Shown: positions 34,501 through 42,398 of the stretch, one piece after another | Layout of the letters: each line of letters begins with the position of its first letter | Numbering within the stretch: position 1 is the stretch's first letter | Source of the DNA: an uncultured bacterium | GTDB lineage: Bacteria > Cyanobacteriota > Vampirovibrionia > Gastranaerophilales > Gastranaerophilaceae | Direction of reading: 5' to 3' | DNA length: 64,000 nt | Assembly (NCBI GenBank): GCA_902774905.1 | Contig: CACYKF010000005.1 | Span: 1-64,000, forward strand | The notes under the pieces: model-generated | The model's input: only the letters and a program-made list of their open reading frames with translations | Told to the model about the DNA's origin: nothing | The model's database searches: none | Made by a program: the position numbers and the translations under genes

Positions 34501-35244
34501 TTTGAGGCAAAAGACGGACAATTCGGGCCGTTTGGCAAATTAGAAAATATGATTTTGGCTGAAAATATCAGGGAATCACAGTTCTTCCAGACTGCTTTGG
34601 GCGGAATTATAAATAAAATTTCGACAATTGACACTGCACATTTTACAAAACTCAAGGGACAACTGCTCTTAAAAAACGGAGTTTGTGACATCAAACATAT
34701 AACTTCAGAAGGAAATGTAATGAATTTGCATATTTTAGGCAAATTTGATGTTATCAAAAATTATGCGGATATGAAGGTTAGGGTAAAAATTACCTCAATA
34801 ATTTCAAATCTTTTAGGGCCATTGAACGCAATTAACCCTGTAAATTTGGTAAACAGTGCGGCAAGTATGAATGTTGTTACGGCAAAAGCATTTTCACTAT
34901 TCTGTGAAACCGTTCCTGAAAATGAATACAATGTTATGCCTCAATTTTCAAACAAATATGTTGACAATTCGGCAACAAAATTCCAACTTGGGGTAAGAGG
35001 GGATGCAGCAAAACCATTGAAACTTATCAAATCATTTAAGTGGCTTGCTACGAAAGCGGAAGTTGAAAATGCGCAGAACTTTGTAGATTCAATTCCTGAA
35101 CAAATTGAAGGAAGTACTGCAACAACAATTGAAGAAGTAATCGCAGAGCGTAAGGCTTATGAAGAAGCGCAGCAAGCCGCCCTCGAAGCAGAAAAGAAAA
35201 CAATCAAATACAAATTAAAACATTTGTTTAAAAAAGAGGATTAA
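31513..35244 (+). CDS. Giant AsmA/TamB-like envelope protein
   Basis: A 1243-residue protein with one N-terminal membrane anchor (residues 5-30, ITGIILGVILVALYISFLFVV) and a very long beta-rich body, as in AsmA-family bridge proteins thought to carry phospholipids from inner to outer membrane. The N-terminal VPRVIDITQYKEQIKQIVKEQANLDLDY is the AsmA start, and the region around 900-1130 (TNLNLATNIFKGQVNGKVDVD-like) is the AsmA C-terminal domain. The last 60 residues are a charged helix. A good AAGGGA site precedes the ATG. It supports a two-membrane envelope. It is not obviously in an operon. Confidence 0.85.
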   Translation: MKKFLKITGIILGVILVALYISFLFVVPRVIDITQYKEQIKQIVKEQANLDLDYKNEELITTPILGVGFKADDVTVKLPDKTTIFSSDKIKASVSLPHLLFLTVRVSAIDVQKPLFNVEILKNGEEYKIVKHIEDILNTRKEATFGQKPVVEEKEGFQFNPEWIKIIIPNVRLHNYKVLVTDLGTNHYLDLHGEELIFGYFDRKHIRVKTIADLYSDKNKNVSMNIDFDTFLPPPSPELDEEDDPAEKIDIPFVNPVKTYQNYDLKANIDTKIKIRKAKKGGLISFGYFNVEDLTLRLSHIQLPKSYFRIKTFGYDADIDANIYTTKDENIQLLGRIFYSKHPSIDMNIKTADIKFQNLLDLGKAFLDSLQIPNELYQYKASGTLLADCYIKTNFRKLKSNGFINIKNGSLSVREINKVLSDVNLNIILDNNILNIVDSGLYVETSPVKISGAIDEKSYTNVDIETKAIPLSKLFNAFAPKNLRNSFNLKSGYLSSSFNIKGKMKEAVAKADLKLNNFDFGDRKNTFDIKNGELNSSFNYDSKTQDFKGNINNSDFKFIFPKTSSVISVPKLGIKIADKNIVIAKNDLLFNNNSVIKYSGQITDYELMQNIDFNAKGSVDTSDLIKFIGNDLRPYLNSKGKLPVELAFNGDFRKKTLFAQALGSSGYYITPVDFDELQGKNTSLQATVVFKPNRIKIKDTGLFTRSVSTDAEGNKQVNLGKIFDLDGTLENGRINLMKFDVDKDLSGKIYLFPRSKFTLQKSRIFAFGGMIKPLIRGDININNLIIPEIQTALDNFNIKIGGRELSFNMKDLMLKNSDISASGRYSLEPQQNIEINNLRVNSKLVNVDDLTSVLDSLNRHMPAQKNTAKAGAGANANIPVVIPDGRIDFRKIVTGNIELTNTVAQMILRHNILNLNNLATNIFKGQVNGKVDVDLIKTLINVDLAGQNINIEKALLDAAGMKDALSGTTSFTAKLAIDGNAKTQAQQVKGINGEINFEAKDGQFGPFGKLENMILAENIRESQFFQTALGGIINKISTIDTAHFTKLKGQLLLKNGVCDIKHITSEGNVMNLHILGKFDVIKNYADMKVRVKITSIISNLLGPLNAINPVNLVNSAASMNVVTAKAFSLFCETVPENEYNVMPQFSNKYVDNSATKFQLGVRGDAAKPLKLIKSFKWLATKAEVENAQNFVDSIPEQIEGSTATTIEEVIAERKAYEEAQQAALEAEKKTIKYKLKHLFKKED

Positions 35245-35313
35245 GCACAAATTTCGTCAATGACAATAACAAATATGTGATATAATTGTGTCAGGCTGGA
35301 GGAATAATATCAA

Positions 35314-36903
35314 ATGCTAAATTTAACAAATGAACAATTGAATATATTTGATGTTATAACTTCTGAAAATTATAACAATAAGTTGCAGTATTATACATTG
35401 GACATTTATATAAATGATATTAAATCAAAAGGATTGGACGAAACTTGGAATAACATTTGCAAATTCATAAAAAATAATCAGGATAATCTTCCTGAAATAT
35501 TATCCGTTGAGAATTTGGGGAAATTATATGAAATCGGACTTTCTACAGACGATAAAATTTCTAAAAAGAATAGCGGACAATATTATACCCCTGAAGATGT
35601 CGCAAGAGTTATGTCCGAATGGCTATCCAAAACCGAAGGGGATAATATATGTGATGTCGGTTGCGGAACAGGAAATCTTATCTTATCCTATTTGGATTTT
35701 ATTGGTTTTGAAAAGGCAAAAAACCTTATTTCAAACGGGAATATTTATTTATATGACAATGACAAAACTGCTCTTAATATATGTAAAACCGCTATTGGCA
35801 TTAAGTATGGTTTTGATATAATTTCAAAATTAAATATTACTTTATGCGATTTTTTAGATAAGTCAGTGACTTTACCTCAAAATAGCAAAGTAATATCTAA
35901 TCCGCCTTATGCAAAAATAAAGCGAATTTCGGATAAATGGGAAAGTTCCTCGGTTATAAAAGATACTATGGAATACTATGCATCTTTTATGGCTAAAATA
36001 TTTAAACAATGCAAAAGTGCTGTCACAATATCCCCATTTAGTTTCATATCCGGCGGGAAATTTTATTCTTTAAGACAAATTATGAGCGAATATTGCGGAT
36101 TTGTTGTGTCTTTTGATAATGTGCCCGGAAATATTTTTCACGGAAGAAAGCAGGGAATATTTAATTCAAATACCTCAAATTCAGTCAGAGCCGCAATTAC
36201 TGTATTACAAAAAAATAATAACAAAGGTTTTCAGTTTTCACCACTTATCAGGTTTAAACAAACAGAAAGAAAAAAATTACTCACATGTTCAACCTTAGAA
36301 AACTTTGTAAATCCCGCAATTCAAATTGTCGATAAAAATAATTCTATGTTTTTTAAATGCCATAAAGAATTAAACGAAATTTTTGAAAAATGGAAAAATT
36401 TAAGTAATGGAAAAATATTATCAGACTATATAAAATCGGATGGCAAATATGTTATATCAATGCCAAATACTTGCAGATATTACACAACTGCTTCTGATAA
36501 AAAAATGAATCGAAGCGGTCAAATTACATTAAATTTTGAAGATAAAAAAATATTTAATTTTATTTATTGCCTTATAAATTCATCTTTTGCTTATTGGCAT
36601 TGGAGAATTTATGACGGCGGTATTACATACCCTAAAAATCTTTTATTGTGTATGCCTGTATTTTTGGAGCTTTTAACCGAAGAAGATTATACATTCTTTG
36701 AAAATCTTGCAAATGAAATGATTTTAAATTCAGAGAAATTTATAATCAAAAAAAATAATGTCGGAACTCAAGAAAATATTAAATTTCCACGACAGTATAG
36801 AGATAAAATCAATAAAAGAATATTTAAAATATTAAATATAAATGAGGATGAAAAAATATTGGATTTAGTACATTCAAACATGGCTTTGGAGGTGAATGTA
36901 TGA
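35314..36903 (+). CDS. N6-adenine DNA methyltransferase (restriction-modification)
   Basis: Amino-methyltransferase of 529 residues. SGQYYTPEDVARVM (about 85-100) is the typical opening of gamma-class enzymes; the SAM site is CDVGCGTGN (about 112-121); the catalytic motif NPPY is near residue 196. The rest is a target-recognition region with no recognised family. GGAGG precedes the start. Its TGA overlaps the ATG of the next gene, a putative restriction endonuclease, so the two make a compact type II-like system. The recognition sequence cannot be predicted by eye. Confidence 0.88.
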   Translation: MLNLTNEQLNIFDVITSENYNNKLQYYTLDIYINDIKSKGLDETWNNICKFIKNNQDNLPEILSVENLGKLYEIGLSTDDKISKKNSGQYYTPEDVARVMSEWLSKTEGDNICDVGCGTGNLILSYLDFIGFEKAKNLISNGNIYLYDNDKTALNICKTAIGIKYGFDIISKLNITLCDFLDKSVTLPQNSKVISNPPYAKIKRISDKWESSSVIKDTMEYYASFMAKIFKQCKSAVTISPFSFISGGKFYSLRQIMSEYCGFVVSFDNVPGNIFHGRKQGIFNSNTSNSVRAAITVLQKNNNKGFQFSPLIRFKQTERKKLLTCSTLENFVNPAIQIVDKNNSMFFKCHKELNEIFEKWKNLSNGKILSDYIKSDGKYVISMPNTCRYYTTASDKKMNRSGQITLNFEDKKIFNFIYCLINSSFAYWHWRIYDGGITYPKNLLLCMPVFLELLTEEDYTFFENLANEMILNSEKFIIKKNNVGTQENIKFPRQYRDKINKRIFKILNINEDEKILDLVHSNMALEVNV

Positions 36904-38009
36904 TTCCTTTAAGTAAATTGCAAAAAGAAATAATGGAAGAATTTTATTCTATAACTCCAACGAAAGTAATTTTTGATAAAAAAGAGCGCTCTAAATTGTG
37001 GAAAATGGCTACATCTAAAAAAGTTATTGATATAAAAAATATTGAATCAAAATGCCCTGCCCTTGCGCATCAAATTTTAAAAAGTTATGATTCGGGAAAT
37101 AATATTCAATCTGCAGTTTTTAGTGAATGTGTTTATGCTCAAACTTTTGCGAATATGCTTAATTTAAAACAGTTTGTAAATTGTGCAACGAATGATTCTT
37201 TTTTACCTGTCGAAATTTTAAGTTTACTAAAATCTTATCATTTATTCCCAAGATATGCTTATTCAAATAATGACAAAAGTAGAATTTTAATTCAGGCGGG
37301 CGGTTGCAAAGGAATTGACAGTGCATTGATTACAGTATTGGATTTAAATATTTATACGATCGAATTTAAAGAACCCGGAGCAAAAACAAGTGAACCCGAT
37401 CTACCAAAATATAAGGAAGATGGGAATTTAAGAATTACAAAAGATTTTTTGGAAAAATACCCTCAGTTTGAGGAAATGTTAAAAGAACAAGTTGGACTGA
37501 ATTTCTTTGATGTTATGGGTAATAATATTCACAATTTCACTAAAGAAAGTATTGATATTGCAATATCGCATAATTACACTAAAAAATACGCAGATGTAAT
37601 TTGTACCGAAGATAAAAACGGATATTTGGTAATGCTTCCAGCAAATCAAATTTCACTGTGGGCTGATATAGAAGGAGAAATACGACCTGCAGGAAGAAAT
37701 CATTATAGAGTCTGGACACCTGTTGCACTTAAAAATTTTCTAAAAGAAATGGGGGCAATATTTGAAAATGACAAAGTTACAATCCCTATTAATAATTTAG
37801 CAACAAGAAAGGAACGAGGGGGAAACGGAAAAATATCAGGCTATAAAATTAATCCGTTATTTTTTGTATATTTAAAGCATTGTTCGAAAAAAGACAATCG
37901 AATTACATTTGACATTAAAAATGTTGAGCAACTCAACCCCACTATTGCAGGAAAAATGTTTTTTAAGAATTTAAAATATAAAGAAACCAAAAAATATTAT
38001 TTTCCTTAA
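36900..38009 (+). CDS. Putative type II restriction endonuclease
   Basis: A 369-residue protein translated from an ATG that overlaps the methyltransferase stop, with a strong GGAGGTG site. A likely PD-(D/E)xK nuclease centre is seen: Asp140 in KGIDSAL and Glu155-Phe-Lys157 in YTIEFKEP, spaced as in that fold. I do not recognise the subfamily. The partner methyltransferase and the toxin-after-antidote gene order support the call. The C-terminal part (about 245-369) may hold DNA recognition. Being next to a methyltransferase is the main evidence. Confidence 0.7.
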   Translation: MIPLSKLQKEIMEEFYSITPTKVIFDKKERSKLWKMATSKKVIDIKNIESKCPALAHQILKSYDSGNNIQSAVFSECVYAQTFANMLNLKQFVNCATNDSFLPVEILSLLKSYHLFPRYAYSNNDKSRILIQAGGCKGIDSALITVLDLNIYTIEFKEPGAKTSEPDLPKYKEDGNLRITKDFLEKYPQFEEMLKEQVGLNFFDVMGNNIHNFTKESIDIAISHNYTKKYADVICTEDKNGYLVMLPANQISLWADIEGEIRPAGRNHYRVWTPVALKNFLKEMGAIFENDKVTIPINNLATRKERGGNGKISGYKINPLFFVYLKHCSKKDNRITFDIKNVEQLNPTIAGKMFFKNLKYKETKKYYFP

Positions 38010-38010
38010 C

Positions 38011-38643
38011 CTATTTCGCAACCTTTAAAATTTCCATTATTGCAATATAGTGGGCTACGGCACCTGCGATTACAAAAAGATGCCAAATACTGTGCATAAA
38101 TTTCTTTTTTAATAAATAAAAAACGCATCCGACAGAATACCCGAGTCCGCCGCCTAAAAGCCACCAAAAAGCACTATGGCTTGTGTTGTTCCAAATTGAA
38201 TATGCCAAAAATAATGACAACCAACCCATTACAAGATACAAGCCTGTAGAAAGATATTTGAATTTCAGAGTTAAACAAGAATATATAATCCCTGTTATCG
38301 CAAGGTACCATGTCATTGCAAGCAAAGCAACCGACAACGGAAACGGAACAACAAGAAGTAATATCGGGGTGTAAGTACCAGCAATCAACATAAATATTGC
38401 GCTATGGTCAATTCTTTGAAAAACTTTCTTGGCAGTCTGATTAACCATCGCATGATATAGTGCCGAAGACTGAAACAAAATAAATAATGTTGAGCCAAAT
38501 ATTGCAGTTGAAGCAACCTCTATTGCGTTATGCGAACTTACAGCAAGCATAACTATTGCATAGATAGAAAACAATGCCCCGATAGAATGTGTAAAGGCAT
38601 TGGCAAATTCTTCAGCCGGAGTATATTTTGCTTCTTCTTTCAT
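38011..38643 (-). CDS. Hemolysin III / TrhA-family membrane protein
   Basis: Seven-helix membrane protein of the HlyIII/YqfA (PAQR-related) family, 210 residues. The conserved N-terminal EEFANAFTHSIGALFSI, SSALYHA, RIDHSAIFMLIAGTYTP and the C-terminal HSIWHLFVIAGAVAHYIAI carry the metal-binding Ser/His/Asp set of the family. In E. coli the relative TrhA affects membrane homeostasis; hemolysis is not implied. It ends one base from the restriction endonuclease gene, convergent. No clear ribosome site precedes the ATG. Confidence 0.9.
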   Translation of the reverse strand: MKEEAKYTPAEEFANAFTHSIGALFSIYAIVMLAVSSHNAIEVASTAIFGSTLFILFQSSALYHAMVNQTAKKVFQRIDHSAIFMLIAGTYTPILLLVVPFPLSVALLAMTWYLAITGIIYSCLTLKFKYLSTGLYLVMGWLSLFLAYSIWNNTSHSAFWWLLGGGLGYSVGCVFYLLKKKFMHSIWHLFVIAGAVAHYIAIMEILKVAK

Positions 38644-38761
38644 AAATTGAAGTTTATCATGGATTAAAGGATATTACAATTATTTATTATTTTTATTGAA
38701 TGTGAGTGCAAAACATGGTAGAATAAACGCAGAGTTTTAGTTTAATAGGGGAGATGTGCAA

Positions 38762-39913
38762 ATGAAAGATAAAACTTTTTTAATGATACCGGGACCAACA
38801 CCTGTACCGGAAAGCGTAATGTTAGAGATTGCAAAACACCCGATAGGGCACAGAAGCAGCGAATTTTCAAAAATATTGGAAAGAGTTTACGCAAATTTGA
38901 AATATGTTTTCCAAACAAAAAATGATGTATTTGTTTATACTTCATCAGGAACAGGCGCAATGTGTGCTGCGTTAGAAAACCTTATCAATGAAGGGGACAA
39001 AGTTTTATCTTTAGTATTGGGTAACTTTGGCAACCGCTGGGCAAAAATTGCACAAAGCCGCGGGGCAGATGTTGAAAAAATAGAAGTTGAAACAGGGGAA
39101 GTTATTGATCCTGAAGTTTTGCGCGCTCGCTTGGCACAAGATGTTAATAAGGAAATTAAAATCGTAACTTTAACTCATAGCGAAACTTCAACAGGTGCAG
39201 CAAACGATATTAAAACACTTTGTTCAATAATCAGAGAGCATGGCGCATTATCGGTTGTTGACGGCGTTACATCAGTTTGTGCAATGGAATGTAAGCCTGA
39301 TGAATGGGGCATTGATGTTTTAGTTTCAGGTTCTCAGAAAGGATTTATGATTCCGCCGGGGCTTGCTTTTTTAGTCGCAAATGAAAGAGCGTGGAAAGTT
39401 TACGAACAATGCAAACACCCGTCATTCTATTGGGATTGGGCTGCATACAGAAAATCTACACAGGCAAATTCAACACCTTTTACACCTGCGGTTAATTTAT
39501 TTGTAGGATTGGATAAAGCCCTTGAAATGATTAAAGAAGAAGGGATTGAAAATATGAATGCCCGTCATGCCCGTCATTGCAATGCTTTAAGAAGTGCCAT
39601 CAGAGCAATCGGGTTAGAACTTGTTGTAAAAGAAGATAAATGCGCAAGTCATTCGATTACTTCAATTTATCCGCCTGAAGGTATTAGCGTTCCTGATATT
39701 CGTTCAACAATTACAAAAGATTTTGATATAGTTGTTGCAAATGGTCAAAACGCATTAAAAGACAAAATTTTCAGAATGGGAACATTAGGTTTTGTCTGTG
39801 ACAGAGATTTAATCTCTGCAGTCGGCGCATTAGAAGCAACATTATACAAATTAGGCTACAAATTTGAACTCGGTGCAGGTGTTGCAACTGTAATCAAAGA
39901 ATTAGCAAAATAG
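38762..39913 (+). CDS. Class V aminotransferase (serine-glyoxylate / phosphoserine type)
   Basis: PLP-dependent aminotransferase of the alanine-glyoxylate / serine-pyruvate group. The start MIPGPTPVPESVMLEIAKHPIGHRS, the SSGTGAMCAALENL phosphate loop and the Schiff-base Lys in SGSQKGFMIPPG (about residue 192) are all present. It is followed 48 bases later by serA and then serB, so in this organism it probably does the job of phosphoserine aminotransferase, as proposed for similar class V enzymes in cyanobacteria and archaea; that is inference. The ATG at 38762 has AGGGGAG upstream; the GTG at 38756 lies too close to it. Confidence 0.85.
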   Translation: MKDKTFLMIPGPTPVPESVMLEIAKHPIGHRSSEFSKILERVYANLKYVFQTKNDVFVYTSSGTGAMCAALENLINEGDKVLSLVLGNFGNRWAKIAQSRGADVEKIEVETGEVIDPEVLRARLAQDVNKEIKIVTLTHSETSTGAANDIKTLCSIIREHGALSVVDGVTSVCAMECKPDEWGIDVLVSGSQKGFMIPPGLAFLVANERAWKVYEQCKHPSFYWDWAAYRKSTQANSTPFTPAVNLFVGLDKALEMIKEEGIENMNARHARHCNALRSAIRAIGLELVVKEDKCASHSITSIYPPEGISVPDIRSTITKDFDIVVANGQNALKDKIFRMGTLGFVCDRDLISAVGALEATLYKLGYKFELGAGVATVIKELAK

Positions 39914-39961
39914 GCTTATATGTTGGGCATACTTACCCAACAATTCACAAAAGGAGACAAA

Positions 39962-41554
39962 ATGAAAGTATTAGTAACGGATAAAATAAATGAAGCGGCG
40001 GGAAGAATTATTGAAAAAGCCGCACAGGTAGATTTTCTGCCTACGATGAGTGAAGATGAACTTGTAAAAATCATTGGTGAATATGATGCTTTAATGGTTC
40101 GCAGCCAAACGAAAGTAACTCCGAAAATTATTAAAGCGGGTAAAAATTTAAAAATTATCGGCAGAGCAGGTGTAGGGGTTGATAACATTGATTTAGACAG
40201 CGCAACTCAGCAGGGGATTATCGTAGTAAATTCACCTGACGGCAACACTATGGCTGCCGCTGAACATACTGTTGCACTAATGCTTGCTATGGCACGCAAT
40301 ATTGCCCCTGCGGCAACTTCAACAAAAGAAGGCAAATGGGACAGAAGCAAATTTACCGGAACAGAACTTTATAAAAAAACATTAGGCATCATAGGGTTTG
40401 GCAAAATCGGTTCTCATGTCGGCGAAGTTGCTTTGGCACTCGGAATGAAAGTCGTTGTATATGATCCGTTTACATCAAAAAGCATTGTAGAAAAATTTGG
40501 CGGAGAGTATGTTGAAGATTTAGACGAATTTTGGGGCAAACCTGATTTTATTACAGTTCATGTTCCAAAAAATAAAGATACAATTAATATGATTAATAAA
40601 ACCACCATTGCAAAGATGAAAGACGGTGTAAGACTTGTAAACTGTGCAAGAGGCGGAATTATTAATGAAAGTGATTTAAAAGATGCAATAGACAGCGGAA
40701 AAGTTGCCTCTGCGGCGATTGATGTTTACGAAAATGAACCAAATATCTCAGAGTGTCCGCTTATAAATTGTAAAGGCAACATTGTTTTGACTCCGCATTT
40801 AGGTGCAAGCACACAGGAAGCACAAATGAATGTAGCAATAGATGTTGCGGAACAAATTAAAGAAGTTTTGTCAGGCGGAAGCGCATCTTCAGCAGTTAAT
40901 ATTCCGTCATTAAGACCTGACAAACTTGAACCTGTAAAAGACTATATGCAGATTGCAGAAAACACAGGTGAACTTGCAGTTCAACTGTCAAACGGTGCAG
41001 TTCAGACTATTGAAATTTCTGCAGACGGCGATTTGGCTGATTTGGATATTCAACCGCTTGAAGTTGCAATATTAAAAGGCATTTTATCTTCAAAACTTGA
41101 AGGGGTAAATTATGTCAATGCACCATTAATTGCCAAAAAGCGTGGAATTAGTATCATTTCAACACATTCAAAAGCAAATACAAATTTGGCAGGGAGAATT
41201 ACTGTCAGATTAACAACCGATAAAGAAACAACAGTAGTTGCAGGTGCGTTGATTACAAAAGATGTTCCAAGAATCGTAAAAATAAATTACTACCAGACAA
41301 GTATCAGACCGGAGAAACATGTTCTGATTGTACCTCACACAAACAAACCGTCTATGATTGCAAAAGTAGCGCAGGTTATCGGTGAAAAAGGTATAAATAT
41401 CAGTTCAATGAATGTTGTTCAGAAAAACGACAAACATGAAACAGAATCAATAATGGTTATCAATACTGATAGTGCTGTCGGAAGCGAAGTATTAAATGAA
41501 ATTGCCAAAATCGACGGTGTTCATAATCCTAAATATGTAAACCTTACCGTATAA
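39962..41554 (+). CDS. serA: D-3-phosphoglycerate dehydrogenase
   Basis: First enzyme of serine synthesis, oxidising 3-phosphoglycerate with NAD. The long 530-residue form is seen: a catalytic/NAD domain with GFGKIGSHVG near residue 145, RGGIINESDL and HLGASTQEAQ, then the allosteric substrate-binding domain (about 320-450) and a C-terminal ACT domain (IVPHTNKPSMIAKVAQVIGEKGINISSM, in part) that usually senses serine. The ATG at 39962 has AAAGGAG upstream; the open frame extends 14 codons earlier without support. It lies between the aminotransferase and serB. Confidence 0.95.
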   Translation: MKVLVTDKINEAAGRIIEKAAQVDFLPTMSEDELVKIIGEYDALMVRSQTKVTPKIIKAGKNLKIIGRAGVGVDNIDLDSATQQGIIVVNSPDGNTMAAAEHTVALMLAMARNIAPAATSTKEGKWDRSKFTGTELYKKTLGIIGFGKIGSHVGEVALALGMKVVVYDPFTSKSIVEKFGGEYVEDLDEFWGKPDFITVHVPKNKDTINMINKTTIAKMKDGVRLVNCARGGIINESDLKDAIDSGKVASAAIDVYENEPNISECPLINCKGNIVLTPHLGASTQEAQMNVAIDVAEQIKEVLSGGSASSAVNIPSLRPDKLEPVKDYMQIAENTGELAVQLSNGAVQTIEISADGDLADLDIQPLEVAILKGILSSKLEGVNYVNAPLIAKKRGISIISTHSKANTNLAGRITVRLTTDKETTVVAGALITKDVPRIVKINYYQTSIRPEKHVLIVPHTNKPSMIAKVAQVIGEKGINISSMNVVQKNDKHETESIMVINTDSAVGSEVLNEIAKIDGVHNPKYVNLTV

Positions 41555-41621
41555 CAAGGTTTTCATACCACCGATAGGGAATAATTAAGCGGAACACTAT
41601 GACTTAACTTGCACTAAACAA

Positions 41622-41656
41622 CCCTCTCACTCTTTGGGGAGAGGATAGGGAGAGAG
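41622..41656. repeat. Hairpin repeat between serA and serB
   Basis: CCTCTC (41623-41628) pairs with GAGAGG (41639-41644), followed by AGGGAGAGAGG. It resembles the CCCTCTC/GAGAGGG hairpin inside the atp operon (5842-5864). The last GAGAGG also serves as the serB ribosome site, so the structure could affect serB translation. Confidence 0.5.
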
Positions 41657-41665
41657 GCTTAATAA

Positions 41666-42292
41666 ATGACAAACAAACTTGCGGTATTTGATTTTGATTC
41701 AACTCTGATGGATGGCGAAACTTTAGAATTTTTTGCCAAAGAAATCGATATTGGCGATAAAGTTAAAGAAATTACAGACAGGGCTATGCGCGGGGAATTA
41801 GACTTTTTTGAGAGTTTGACAGAACGCGTGTCCTTTCTGAAAGGTTTTCCTGTAGATAAAATTAATGAAATATGTGCAAAATTACCGCTTATGAACGGAG
41901 CAGAGGAAGTTGTTTCAGGGCTAAAAGCAAAAGGATATAAAGTGGTTTGTTTTTCGGGCGGGTTCAGAAATGCAACAACATTATTTGCACATAAACTTGG
42001 TTTAGACGGAGAATTTGCAAATATTTTACACTCAAAAGACGGGGTATTGACAGGACTTGTCGGCGGTGAAATGATGTTTAACGATTCAAAAGGGCAAATG
42101 TTACAAAGACTGCAAAAAATACTTGATGTGACACCTGAAAATACAATAGCCGTAGGTGACGGCGCAAATGATTTGAGTATGTTTAAATATTCAGGTAAAA
42201 GAGTTGCATTTTGCGCAAAGCCTATATTAAAAGAAAATGCAAATATTATTGTTGAAGAAAAAGATTTAAGTAAAATACTAAAATACATATAA
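41666..42292 (+). CDS. serB: Phosphoserine phosphatase (HAD family)
   Basis: HAD-superfamily phosphatase, 208 residues, the last step of serine synthesis. Motif I is DFDSTLMDGE (nucleophile Asp near residue 9), motif II CFSGGFRNA, and motif III GDGANDLSMF. The cap region with GELDFFESLTERVSFLKG matches SerB. It completes a local serA-aminotransferase-serB set. An overlapping antisense reading frame of similar length is a shadow of this gene. Confidence 0.9.
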   Translation: MTNKLAVFDFDSTLMDGETLEFFAKEIDIGDKVKEITDRAMRGELDFFESLTERVSFLKGFPVDKINEICAKLPLMNGAEEVVSGLKAKGYKVVCFSGGFRNATTLFAHKLGLDGEFANILHSKDGVLTGLVGGEMMFNDSKGQMLQRLQKILDVTPENTIAVGDGANDLSMFKYSGKRVAFCAKPILKENANIIVEEKDLSKILKYI

Positions 42293-42322
42293 TTTTAAGA
42301 TAATTGTAAATAAATGTAACAA

Positions 42323-42362
42323 AACGAAAAGCATGTGAAATCAGTGCTTTCCGTTTTTTTTT
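42323..42362 (+). terminator. Terminator after serB
   Basis: AACGAAAAGCA (42323-42333) pairs with TGCTTTCCGTT (42345-42355) with one mismatch, followed by eight or more T. Confidence 0.75.
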
Positions 42363-42398
42363 ATATACATGAGAGAAAAATAACAGAGAGAGTCAGAT

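Noticed and set aside
34287-34757. 156-codon frame antisense to the AsmA-like gene
   Set aside because: Composition typical of reversed Lys/Asn/Ile codons; the plus-strand gene is continuous across it.
41659-42288. 209-codon frame antisense to serB
   Set aside because: It mirrors the whole of a clear SerB gene and is rich in Ser/Phe/Ile as expected from reversed codons; no ribosome site or motif.
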